Shown one piece after another: positions 21,950 through 32,539 of a stretch of DNA of 64,000 bases. Both the position numbers and the translations under genes were made by a program. Source of the DNA: Ascarosepion bandense. Its lineage: Eukaryota; Mollusca; Cephalopoda; Sepiida; Sepiidae. Within the stretch, counting starts at the first letter, position 1; each line of letters opens with the position of its first letter. Below the pieces are notes generated by a model. It was not told the origin of the DNA. It made no database searches and saw only the letters and a list, made by a program, of their open reading frames with translations. The stretch spans positions 1,451,001 to 1,515,000 of the forward strand of contig JBBBDQ010000442.1 in the NCBI GenBank assembly GCA_037127315.1, given 5' to 3'.

Positions 21950-22130
21950 GTATTCAAAAATGTTTTGCTGAGAATAATTTTTTCCTTCGAAAATGTGTTA
22001 TGGAAATAATTTTTTCTTCAAAAATGTATTGTTGTAATATTTCTTCTTCAAAAATGTATATTTTCTTATAAAAGTCTATTTTTATGGATATATTTCTATA
22101 AAAGTGTATTTTTATACTTTCATAGTGCTT
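21950..22130. repeat. Degenerate minisatellite around TTCAAAAATGTAT
   Basis: Five to six units of 30 to 40 bases with cores TTCGAAAATGTGTT, TTCAAAAATGTATT, TTCAAAAATGTATATT and ATAAAAGTCTATTTTTAT. The 61-codon minus-strand frame is a repeat artefact. Confidence 0.6.
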
Positions 22131-22149
22131 TGATCTCATTTTGGAGGCG

Positions 22150-22335
22150 AGGTTAACTATTTGCCCATAGCTAGGAACCTAAAAGGTGCTACCACTCCCG
22201 GTCAGGGTGGGGCCTGGGAACAACAGCAATTAAGAGGTGGTTTCATGCTCCTCACAACCTTTCAATCAGAGGCTTTGCTGCCGGATGCAGTTTACCGTCA
22301 TGTCCAGGACCTCATCCGACTGAGGAATTGAACCA
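22150..22335 (+). repeat. Interspersed repeat D, copy 2
   Basis: Partner of 12,915-13,085: TTGCCCATAGCTAGGAACCT, AGGTGCTACCACTCCCGGT, CAACAGCAATTAAGAGGTGG, CAGAGGCTTTGCTGCCGG, GCAGTTTACCGTCATG. This copy is less decayed. No coding capacity. Confidence 0.7.
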
Positions 22336-22384
22336 CAATGCTACCAAACCCACGAACCAACCTTTTAATCCTCTCGGTTGAAAT

Positions 22385-23045
22385 AGAGTTAAGGTGAAAC
22401 ATGAGAAAAGATTTTCATTAAATGATTTTATTAATAGCATTTACATTTAGAGAATTTCTAATGGTTTCTTTTTTTTATTTTTATTTTGTTTTTAATTTCC
22501 TTTACGCTGCCATCTTGTTTTCTTTACGCATTCTTTCCTCATTTTTTTACTTCGTATCTCTCCACATCTGAACATTCTCATTTTTATCCTTCTATTTGTT
22601 TTTTTTTTCCTTTTCTCGTTCTTCCGTTCTTTTTTCCTGTGTCTAAAGGCTTCATTTTGTATTGTTGCATAATGGCCATACGTCATACGTGCATTTATCG
22701 CAATGTGAAGGTGTGTTTTCAAACATGGCAGCCGTTGTTGTCTGCTCGTCCAAGAGACTTCTTAGGCGGCATAATAAGAATAAAATGATGCCTGGTGTGG
22801 CATCTGAAACACGTATAAATAGAAATGATATATTAATGTTTAAAAAAGTGTCGAACCTTACCTATGAAAATCATACTAGCAACCATACTTTAAAAGATGA
22901 TTCTATTTTACGAAAGAACAAATATAAGTAAGCTGTATTTATAAAATGTTTGTAGCATAGAAAGAGCGTTCGGTTGTCTGATAAAAAATATCTTTGATTT
23001 TCATTTATATTGTTATCTTTATTTTTTATTTTCTTATCTTTTCCT
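22385..23045. other. No recognisable gene
   Basis: Frames at 22,486-22,931 of 76 to 100 codons show no domain, and the T-rich part explains the Phe/Ser-rich one. Not assignable. Confidence 0.4.
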
Positions 23046-23049
23046 TTTT

Positions 23050-23325
23050 TTTATGGCTTATCAATCCTTCGTGGGTAATTTAAAGATGAAAAATATTTTG
23101 ATTTGTAAGAATAATACTTCTTTTTGCGAGCGATTTTGCATCGACAATTATTTTTTCTCCGATACAAATCCTACTATTTAACCCGTTTCTGGGAGAGGAA
23201 ATTGATTCCTATTTATCTCAATGTTATTTGAACGCAAGTAAATTTAACGGACCCGACTGGAATCCGAACTTGCTTATCCGATTTCTTATTTTGAGCCAAT
23301 ATCCGTTAAACCAACCCCACACCTA
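23050..23325 (-). mobile_element. SINE type C, diverged full-length copy
   Basis: In element orientation (minus) the copy runs from a tRNA-like head (GAGCCAATATCCG and CGAACTTGCTTATCC in complement at 23,265-23,315) through the shared central domain (ACGCAAGTAAATTTAACGGA complement; CTATTTAACCCGTTTCTGGG complement) to the tail (TTATGGCTTATCAATCCTTC and TGGGTAATTTAAA at 23,052-23,085). Compare 31,873-32,155. Confidence 0.7.
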
Positions 23326-23436
23326 CTTACTCTTTTATATATAAAAAAATCTTATTCGCTCGGACTTTCTTGTACAAATGTCACTGAAAATACCAAAGTT
23401 CTTGAATGGCATCCTGATAACAGGCTTGTAAACAGT

Positions 23437-23775
23437 TTCTTCTACTTTGTACTGTGTCCTTTAAAGAAATCAGCGATCACGGCTCTCCACAAACTCTTGC
23501 ATCTTGTTTCTTTTCTATAACGGCCAACCGCAGTTCTCATGTCCATCCACATAAGCTCGTTAGGCAAGTTGCTCGCTGCTTTCCTCTGTGCTTTTTGCAT
23601 TCAGTATGTCCTGCGTGTGTCAAATATCCCAAGCCCTCTTTCCTCATCCTTTGTCCAAGTAATGTCTGTTACATCGTTTCGGTTTACATATTCCTTAAGA
23701 AATTGTGACTTGCGTACGCGCTTCGCCTACGGTGTTTCCAGAATCCTTTTGTAAAACTACATTTTTATTGCTGCA
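23437..23775 (-). pseudogene. RTE-like element, highly diverged 3' fragment
   Basis: Shows the RTE tail order TTTCTTCTACTTTGTACTGT, CCTTTA.AGAAATCAGCGATC, GGCTCTCCAC, then CCCAAGCCCTCTTTCCTCAT and CAGAATCCTTTTGTAAAACT, ACATTT. These are the equivalents of blocks in the better copies at 1571 and 6371. No open frame. Confidence 0.65.
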
Positions 23776-23783
23776 GATCTCTC

Positions 23784-23860
23784 TTAATTTCCAACCGCCG
23801 TAATTTAGCATCCCTGTGCCTTTTCTATAAAGATTTTGATGGTTATTTTTCTGATGTTAC
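23784..23860 (+). pseudogene. Jockey-like LINE fragment, opposite to the adjacent array
   Basis: Plus-strand frame NLASLCLFYKDFDGYFSDVT equals the RT C-terminal piece that forms the monomers of the minus-strand array starting about 150 bases downstream. The two therefore make an inverted arrangement. Confidence 0.7.
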
Positions 23861-23929
23861 CTAGACTGAAAAACAAGAAGCCCGTGGAGAGCACCACAAA
23901 AAAAGAAATACGAGTGTAGAAACTGTTAG

Positions 23930-24960
23930 CATAGATTTTACGGTTGCAAGTAACAATGAAAAAAAATAAAATAATGCGCTGCCAATCGAGGACTACACTT
24001 AAAATATTCAAGAAGTTGAGGTACGAAAGACGTCCGCAGAACAATTACCATAATAATATTTATAGAAAAGACACAAGGAAGCTACATTACGGCGATGTAA
24101 AAGAGACTGAAGCCGAGATGCCAGGTCAGGTTCAATAACAAAGTGTAGGTAACATCAGAACAATTACCATGAAAATATTTATAGAAAAGACACAGGGAAG
24201 CTACATTACGATGATGGGAAAGAGACTGAAGCCGAGGTGCCAGGTCAGGTTCAATAACAAAGTCTAGGTAACATCAGAACAATTACAATGAAAATATTTA
24301 TAGAAAAGACACAGGGAAGCTACATTACGATGATGGGAAAGAGACTGAAGCCGAGGTGCCAGGTCAGGTTCAATAACAAAGTCTAGGTAAAATCAGAACA
24401 ATTAACATGAAAATATTTATAGAAAAGAAAAGACAGGGAAGCTACATTACGATGATGGGAAAGAGACTGAAGCCGAGATGCCAGGTCAGGTTCAATAACA
24501 AAGTCTAGGTAACATCAGAACAATTACAATGAAAATATTTATAGAAAAGACACAGGGAAGCTACATTACGATGATGGGAAAGAGACTGAAGCCGAGATGC
24601 CAGGTCAGGTTCAATAACAAAGTCTAGGTAAAATCAAAACAACATGAAAATATTTATAGATAAGACACAGGGTAGCTACATTACGATGATGGGAAAGAGA
24701 CTGAAGCCGAGATGCCAGGTCAGGTTCAATAACAAAGTGTAGGTAACATCAAAACAATTACCATGAAAATATTTAGAGAAAAGACACAGGGAAGCTACAT
24801 TACGGCGATGGGAAAGAGACTAAAGCCGAGATGCCAGGTCAGGTTCAATAACAAAGTCTAGGTAACATCAGAACAATTAACATGAAAATATTTATTGAAA
24901 AGACACAGAGAAGCTACATTACTTCGAAAAGATTGGACCAGTGATTCCAGATTACGCCTG
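23930..24960 (-). repeat. 119-bp tandem array made of LINE RT C-terminus
   Basis: CCAGGTCAGG occurs at 24,121, 24,240, 24,359, 24,481, 24,600, 24,715 and 24,834, so the unit is 119 bp (115-122 with small indels), with about eight units. On the minus strand each unit encodes PDLASRLQSLSHHRNVAS then LCLFYKYFHGNC, the C-terminal signature of jockey/CR1-type RTs. The related single copies at 2310-2400 and 51,030-51,130 show the ancestral, unamplified context. The array ends near 24,925, where the LINE continues (24,925-24,990). Confidence 0.9.
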
Positions 24961-25077
24961 ATAACATTGCAGATTCTTCTTTAACTTTTGTGAAGGAAGA
25001 TAAGGAGTAAAATGAAAAAGAACGGTAAAATCAACAGCCGAAACTTTATTTATATAATTACCACGATGACTATGAAC

Positions 25078-25815
25078 ATACTAGCTCTATAACCCGACGT
25101 TGCTTGGGGTTTTTTCATGATTATGTTGAAATGGTAAGGTCAAGTGCTTATTCAAAATTTCCAGTATGAGCCTACCGTGACGCGTAACCTAAAAAATACC
25201 AAGTAAGTATTGGTTTTGTTATATTTGCAAAACGGAATTCATTGTTTGTCATTTATGCTAATAAACGGAAATGATGTCTGTACAATTGGAACAAGTGGGT
25301 GGGCGTTACGGGAGGCAGTAATGTGATGCGATGACATTATGACGCAAAAGAATTGGGTGCATTTTCCCTGTAAATTCGGAGGGGTTGGCACCTTATAGAA
25401 ATCGTGAAATTGTTATGGCATATGATAAGATAGAAGTAAAAAAAAACGAATTTTGTTGGAATACAACTAAGCGTTTCAGAGAAATACACAATCGCAAAAA
25501 GCAAAAGTTTCTATTAATTTTTGCTGCACGCTGTATGTCAATTAAATTTTTTTTCGCATATCAAGGCATCAAACGTTGATTTACCAGTGACTCGATTTTG
25601 GTTGAGTTTGAATAAATCGTCTTGAAGAAGCGCATAAAAGTGCGCAAAAGACCACCCAAAATTACGTTTGTCTCTGATTTTTAACGACCCCTATATACTG
25701 ATTCGAACATTTTTGGTGTACATCAAAGGTTCGGACCGTGATCCAGCTACCTGATACTGGTTGAATTCGAATAAGGCGTCTCGGAGGAGAATAGATGGTA
25801 AATTCTAAGTGACTC
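25078..25815 (-). mobile_element. Modular repeat element, minus copy of the 11,990-12,846 family
   Basis: The element 3' end is here at 25,078 (ACTAGCTCTATAACCCGACG, complement of a hairpin plus CTAGT end). TATCATATGCCATAACAATT and the module order of the 12,000-12,600 copy recur in complement at 25,410-25,440 and beyond. It stops where the 30-bp satellite begins. No 5S-like head is present here. Confidence 0.65.
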
Positions 25816-25837
25816 AGTGATTTCTCCCGTACCAACG

Positions 25838-28800
25838 CATTCCAATAGTAAAAATCATTTTCCAATGCATTCCTATAGTAAAAATCATTTTCCAATGCAT
25901 TCCTATAGTAAAAATCATTTTCCAATGCATTCCTTTAGTAAAAATCATTTTCCAATGCATTCCTATAGTAAAAATCATTTTCCAATGCATTCCTATAGTA
26001 AAACCATTTTCCAATGCATTCCTAAAGTAAAAATCATTTTCCAATTTATTCCTATAGTAAAAATCATTTTCCTATGCATTCCTATAGTAAAAACCATTTT
26101 CCAATGCATTCCTATAGTAAAACCATTTTCCGATTCATTCCTATAGTAAAATCATTTTCAAATGCATTCCTATAGTAAAAATCATTTTCCAATGGATTTC
26201 TATAGTAAAAATCATTTTCCAATGCACTCCTATAGTAAAATCATTTTCAAATGCATTCCTATAGTAAAAATCATTTTCCAATGCATTCCTATAGTAAAAA
26301 TTATTTTCTAATGCGTTCCTATAGTAAAAATCATCTTCCTATGCATTTCTATAGTAAAAACCATTTTCCAATGCATTCCTATAGTAAAAATCATTTTCCA
26401 ATGCATTCCTCTAGTAAAAATCATTTTCCAATGCATTCCTATAGTAAAACCATTTTCCGATTCATTCCTATAGTAAAAACCATTTTCCAATGCATTCCTA
26501 TAGTAAAAATCATTTTCCAACGCATTCCTATAGTAAAAATCATTTTCCAATGCATTCCTATAGTAAAAATCTTTTTCCAACGCAATCCTATAGTAAAAAC
26601 CATTTTCCAACGCATTACTATAGTAAAAATCATTTTCCAATGCATTCCTATAGTAAAAATCATTTTCCAATGCATTCCTATAGTAAAAACCATTTTCCAA
26701 TGCATTCCTATAGTAAAAACCATTTTCCAACGCATTCCTATAGTAAAAATCATTTCCCAATGCATTCCTGTAGTAAAAATCATTTTCCAATGCATTCCTA
26801 TAGTAAAAATCATTTTCCAATGCATTCCTATAGTAAAAATCATTTTGCAATGCATTCCTATAGTAAAAATCATTTTCCAACGCATTCCTATAGTAAAAAT
26901 CATTTTCCAACGCATTCCTATAGTAAAAACCATTTTCCAATGCATTCCTATAGTAAAAATCATTTTCCAATGCATTCCTATAGTAAAAACCATTTTCCAA
27001 TGCATTCCTGTAGTAAAAACCATTTTCCAACGCATTCCTATAGTAAAAATCATTTTCCAATGCATTCCTATAGTAAAAATCATTTTCCAATGCATTCCTA
27101 TATTAAAAACCATTTTCCAATGCATTTCTATAGTAAAAATCATTTTCCAATGCATTCCTATAGTAAAAATCATTTTCCAATGCATTCCTATAGTAAAACT
27201 CATTTTCCAATGCATTCCTATAGTAAAATCATTTTCCAATGCATTCCTAGAGTAAAAATCATTTTCCAATGCATTCCTATAGTAAAAATTATTTTCCAAT
27301 GTATTCCTATAGTAAAAATCATTTTCCAATGCATTCCTATATTAAAAACCATTTTCCAATGCATTCCTATAGTAAAAATCATTTTCCAATGCATTCCTAT
27401 AGTAAAAACCATTTTCCAATGCATTCCTATAGTAAAAACCATTTTCCAATGCATTCCTATAGTAAAAACCATTTTCCAATGCATTCCTATAGTAAAAATC
27501 ATTTTCCAATGCATTCCTATAGTAAAAATCATTTTCCAACGCATTCCTATAGTAAAAATCATTTTCCAACGCATTCCTATAGTAAAAATCATTTTCCAAC
27601 GCATTCCTATAGTAAAAATCATTTTCCAACGCATTCCTATAGTAAAAACCATTTTCCAATGCATTCCTGTAGTAAAAACCATTTTCCAACGCATTCCTAT
27701 AGTAAAAACCATTTTCCAATGCATTCCTATAGTAAAAATCATTTTCCAATGCATTCCTATATTAAAAACCATTTTCCAATGCATTCCTATAGTAAAAATC
27801 ATTTTCCAATGCATTCCTATAGTAAAAATCATTTTCCAATGCATTCCTATAGTAAAACTCATTTTCCAATGCATTCCTATAGTAAAATCATTTTCCAATG
27901 CATTCCTAGAGTAAAAATCATTTTCCAATGCATTCCTATAGTAAAAATCATTTTCCAATGCATTCCTATAGTAAAAATCATTTTCCAATGCATTCCTATA
28001 GTAAAAATCATTTTCCAATGCATTCCTATATTAAAAACCATTTTCCAATGCATTCCTATAGTAAAACTCATTTTCCAATGCATTCCTATAGTAAAATCAT
28101 TTTCCAATGCATTCCTATAGTAAAAATCATTTTCCAATGCATTCCTATAGTAAAAATCATTTTCCAATGCATTCCTTTAGTAAAAATCATTTTCCAATGC
28201 ATTCCTATAGTAAAAATCATTTTCCAATGCATTCCTATAGTAAAACCATTTTCCAATGCATTCCTAAAGTAAAAATCATTTTCCAATTTATTCCTATAGT
28301 AAAAATCATTTTCCTATGCATTCCTATAGTAAAAACCATTTTCCAATGCATTCCTATAGTAAAACCATTTTCCGATTCATTCCTATAGTAAAACCATTTT
28401 CAAATGCATTCCTATAGTAAAAATCATTTTCCAATGCATTCCTATAGTAAAAATCATTTTCCAATGCATTCCTATAGTAAAACCATTTTCCGATTCATTC
28501 CTATAGTAAAAACCATTTTCCAATGCATTCCTATAGTAAAAATCATTTTCCAATGCATTCCTATAGTAAAAACCATTTTCCAATGCATTCCTATAGTAAA
28601 AACCATTTTCCAACGCATTCCTATAGTAAAAATCATTTTCCAATGCATTCCTGTAGTAAAAATCATTTTCCAATGCATTCCTATAGTAAAAATCATTTTC
28701 CAATGCATTCCTATAGTAAAAATCATTTTGCAATGCATTCCTATAGTAAAAATCATTTTCCAACGCATTCCTATAGTAAAAATCATTTTCCAACGCATTC

Positions 28801-30740
28801 CTATAGTAAAAACCATTTTCCAATGCATTCCTATAGTAAAATCATTTTCCAATGCATTCCTATAGTAAAAACCATTTTCCAATGCATTCCTGTAGTAAAA
28901 ACCATTTTCCAACGCATTCCTATAGTAAAAATCATTTTCCAATGCATTCCTATAGTAAAAATCATTTTCCAATGCATTCCTATATTAAAAACCATTTTCC
29001 AATGCATTTCTATAGTAAAAATCATTTTCCAATGCATTCCTATAGTAAAAATCATTTTCCAATGCATTCCTATAGTAAAACTCATTTTCCAATGCATTCC
29101 TATAGTAAAATCATTTTCCAATGCATTCCTAGAGTAAAAATCATTTTCCAATGCATTCCTATAGTAAAAATTATTTTCCAATGTATTCCTATAGTAAAAA
29201 TCATTTTCCAATGCATTCCTATATTAAAAACCATTTTCCAATGCATTCCTATAGTAAAAATCATTTTCCAATGCATTCCTATAGTAAAAACCATTTTCCA
29301 ATGCATTCCTATAGTAAAAACCATTTTCCAATGCATTCCTATAGTAAAAACCATTTTCCAATGCATTCCTATAGTAAAAATCATTTTCCAATGCATTCCT
29401 ATAGTAAAAATCATTTTCCAACGCATTCCTATAGTAAAAATCATTTTCCAACGCATTCCTATAGTAAAAATCATTTTCCAACGCATTCCTATAGTAAAAA
29501 CCATTTTCCAATGCATTCCTGTAGTAAAAACCATTTTCCAACGCATTCCTATAGTAAAAACCATTTTCCAATGCATTCCTATAGTAAAAATCATTTTCCA
29601 ATGCATTCCTATATTAAAAACCATTTTCCAATGCATTCCTATAGTAAAAATCATTTTCCAATGCATTCCTATAGTAAAAATCATTTTCCAATGCATTCCT
29701 ATAGTAAAACTCATTTTCCAATGCATTCCTATAGTAAAATCATTTTCCAATGCATTCCTAGAGTAAAAATCATTTTCCAATGCATTCCTATAGTAAAAAT
29801 CATTTTCCAATGCATTCCTATAGTAAAAATCATTTTCCAATGCATTCCTATATTAAAAACCATTTTCCAATGCATTCCTATAGTAAAAATCATTTTCCAA
29901 TGCATTCCTATATTAAAAACCATTTTCCAATGCATTCCTATAGTAAAACTCATTTTCCAATGCATTCCTATAGTAAAATCATTTTCCAATGCATTCCTAT
30001 AGTAAAAATCATTTTCCAATGCATTCCTATAGTAAAAATCATTTTCCAACGCATTCCTATAGTAAAAACCATTTTCCAATGCATTCCTGTAGTAAAAACC
30101 ATTTTCCAACGCATTCCTATAGTAAAAATCATTTTCCAATGCATTCCTATAGTAAAAATCATTTTCCAATGCATTCCTATAGTAAAAACCATTTTCCAAT
30201 GCATTCCTATAGTAAAAACCATTTTCCAATGCATTCCTATAGCAAAAATCATTTTCCAATGCATTCCTATAGTAAAAATCATTTTCCAATGCATTCCTAT
30301 AGTAAAAATCATTTTCCAATGCATTCCTATAGTAAAAATCATTTTCCAATGCATTCCTATAGTAAAAACCATTTTCCAATGCATTCCTATCGTAAAAATC
30401 ATTTTCCAATGCATTCCTATAGCAAAAATCATTTTCCAATGCATTCCTATAGTAAAAATCATTTTCCAATGCATTCCTATAGTAAAAATCATTTTCCAAT
30501 GCATTCCTATAGTAAAAATCATTTTCCAACGCATTCCTATAGTAAAAACCATTTTCCAATGCATTCCTGTAGTAAAAACCATTTTCCAACGCATTCCTAT
30601 AGTAAAAATCATTTTCCAATGCATTCCTATAGTAAAAATCATTTTCCAATGCATTCCTATAGTAAAAACCATTTTCCAATGCATTCCTATAGTAAAATTC
30701 ATTTTTTCAATGCATTCCTATTGTAAACTATTGTAAAAAA
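25838..30740. repeat. 30-bp satellite array, ~163 units
   Basis: The unit is AATGCATTCCTATAGTAAAA followed by ATCATTTTCC. Because 30 is a multiple of three and four of the six frames lack stops, long artefactual frames result: decapeptides MHSYSKNHFP and FQCIPIVKII on the plus strand, NALENDFYYR and GMHWKMIFTI on the minus strand, up to 474 codons. Variant positions (TGCATT/CGCATT, AAATC/AAACC, TATAG/TGTAG/TATTA) mark higher-order structure. A block ending at 26,146 recurs ending at 28,388, and a block at 27,269 recurs at 29,151 (1882 bp away). I do not regard any frame as a gene. Confidence 0.97.
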
Positions 30741-31140
30741 TTATTTTCATAATTCCTATTGCCTTTGAATAAAAAATCATTTACCATAAATACAAAAATA
30801 AAATTAGTTCTAAAGAATTTCTATGGTAAAATTATTTGGAATGCATTTCTGTATGAAACATAAAGGTCACCCATAAAGTCCGTGTTCCCCTTTTAAAATA
30901 TATATATATATATACAAATCAAGTTATATTTTTTTTAAAGTTTACACGAACTTTATGTACATCCTGTTTTTACAATGAATTCCTGTAATAAATTTGATTC
31001 AGAATGAATTAGTGTAGAAAAAAATCCAAGTCATTTGTATTATAAAAACCAATTCCAATGCAGTTCTATAATGAAGATTATTTTAAATGCGCTTCTAGAA
31101 TAAAAATAATTTTTAATGCATCCCTATAGTGAAATCATGT
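30741..31140. repeat. Decayed edge of the 30-bp satellite
   Basis: Units become progressively worn: AATGCATTTCTGTATGAAAC, AATGAATTAGTGTAGAAAAA, AATGCAGTTCTATAATGAAG, AATGCATCCCTATAGTGAAA. Such a gradient from a homogeneous core to a worn edge is usual for satellites maintained by unequal exchange. Confidence 0.8.
30866..30966. mobile_element. Small MITE-like inverted repeat in the satellite edge
   Basis: ACCCATAAAGTCCGTGTTCC then CCTTTTAAAATATA pairs with TTTTAAAGTTTACACGAAC then TTTATGTACAT. The arms are about 28 bp with a short TA-rich centre. The arm sequence resembles a mariner-type terminus. It interrupts the decayed satellite. Confidence 0.55.
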
Positions 31141-31249
31141 CAACTGACAATATCCCGCATCGTAAAAAGAAGCTGTTCTATTTAATAGCTGATAAGTTCA
31201 TCAGGCTTGCTGACAGAGGTTCATTTGAGGATGTCTAGATCAGGAAAAG

Positions 31250-31768
31250 GCGCTGTGTCTGAGAGAACAGCTTGAAGGCGGTTTTTGGTCGCTTCGTTAG
31301 ATCTCAGCCGTTATTGAGGGAGGAGCCTCTCGGCAGAGAACGGAAACCAATTTTTCATTCTTAAATGAAGAGGCGGAGCAGGGCTTGTGATGAAGCTGGG
31401 GCACTGATTGCTAACCTTCAGCTCATAGTGCAATCTAAGTACGGCTTACGGCCATATCATTTTGTGACGGGTGGCTATCGAAGTCAGTGTGCGGCTCAGT
31501 TGTGGCTCCTTTGTGGCTCCATCCGCGAGGGCAGAGTCGCAACTGAGAAAAATTACACTGAATAGATGCCCGGTCCCGGGGAACAGTGTCCCACGGCCGG
31601 CAACCCCACCGCAGCAGAGGGGTAGACCATGTACTTGTCACCGGGGCAAGCTCAACTGGCGGTTGAGGGGACTATGGAATTTTTTACCCTGAGACAGTCC
31701 GTACGCACTCGCGTCCCCACCTAAAATAGACCTTGTGTCACATCCCGCTTCAGTAGGGGAACAGGGTT
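31250..31768. other. GC-richer block of unknown nature
   Basis: About 520 bases clearly richer in G+C and CpG than anything nearby (for example GGTCCCGGGGAACAGTGTCC and ACGGCCGGCAACCCCACCGC). Frames of 66 to 73 codons overlap without motifs. It runs directly into the 5S-like sequence. It might be the 5' leader of a retroelement or a segment of foreign composition; I cannot decide. Confidence 0.4.
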
Positions 31769-31871
31769 AGTACCATATCAAGCTGAAAACTTGGTTCTTG
31801 TAGGATCACCGAAGTTAAGCAACGTCAAGCCTGATGGGTGACCGCTTGCGAACGCCAGGTGCTGTAAACCT
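31769..31871 (+). rRNA. 5S rRNA-like pseudogene, internally deleted
   Basis: Matches 5S rRNA from CATATCAAGCTGAA(A)AC through GGATCACCGAAGTTAAGCAA to GATGGGTGACCGC, ending CCAGGTGCTGTAAAC. About ten bases around the usual GGTCAGTACTTG are deleted, and the first eight bases are unlike 5S. Box A and the box C region are still recognisable. The next element (SINE C) starts within two bases of the 5S 3' end. Confidence 0.78.
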
Positions 31872-31872
31872 G

Positions 31873-32155
31873 GGCGATTTGCTGGTGTAATGCATAGCGG
31901 TACGGAATGAAAAAATCAGAGAAGTGAGTTCAAATTACAGTCGGGTTCTTTATATTTCTTTACATGCAAATGTCATCGGGGAATGTATGAATACACTTAT
32001 TTTCCCCCAACTATGAGTTAAATAGTTGGACTTATGTCAGAAAATTATAATCATCTCCAAAAAAAAAAAAAGAAATTTTTACCATCCAAAAATATTTTAT
32101 GCTTTAAATAATCTGCACTGGGTTGATAAGCCGTAAAAAACAAATCAACCAATGA
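31873..32155 (+). mobile_element. SINE type C, near full-length
   Basis: tRNA-like head with box A TGGTGTAATGCATAGCGG and box B GAGTTCAAATTAC; central domain CTTTACATGCAAATG(T)CAT, GGGGAATGTATGAATACACT, CCCAACTATGAGTTAAATA; tail TGCTTTAAATAATCTGCACT, GGGTTGATAAGCCGTAAAAA, CAAATC. The central domain corresponds segment by segment to that of SINE A (TTGCATTCACTTACGCGCAA; GGGAAAGGTATTAATCCGTC; CCAGTTATGGGTTAAATA), but the tails differ, as in SINE superfamilies that share a core. Confidence 0.8.
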
Positions 32156-32394
32156 AAGAAATACTGATTAGATACACGGCCATGTCTTTTAGATTCTCTG
32201 TAATATAAATTCTCTGGAATATGAATATAAATACATTTTCTGGAATATAAATGTATAGAAACCACCGTGGTGCAAAATGAGGGACCAGTTTATATATTCA
32301 TTGTAATATAGAATTGATGCCCCACTTTATATCCAGTTATAATGTTTGCTTATCAAATTACGATTAGGTATTAATCCACATTTCTCACCAGCTA

Positions 32395-32512
32395 AAACTT
32401 TACTTTCTAAAAAAAAATTATTCTTACCATCCAAAAATATTTTCTTGCTTTAAAGAACCTGCAATGGGTTGATAAACCGTATGAAAGAAATCTATCAACC
32501 AATAAAATCAAG
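32395..32512 (+). mobile_element. SINE type C, 3' portion
   Basis: Repeats the end of the preceding SINE: TTCTTACCATCCAAAAATAT, TTTAAAGAACCTGCAATGGG, TTGATAAACCGTATGAAAGA. The head is absent. Confidence 0.75.
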
Positions 32513-32539
32513 TAAGAATTTACTCGAGCGACCAGACTA

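Noticed and set aside
22486..22931. Host gene exon
   Set aside because: Overlapping frames on both strands, no domain, and no convincing splice context.
24030..24930. CRISPR array
   Set aside because: Units of 119 bp are contiguous without spacers, encode a LINE fragment and occur in eukaryote-like DNA.
26251..30736. Long frames of decapeptide repeats on both strands
   Set aside because: 30-bp satellite without stops; the same DNA is open in four frames and the frames shift at 29-base units, so coding is not supported.
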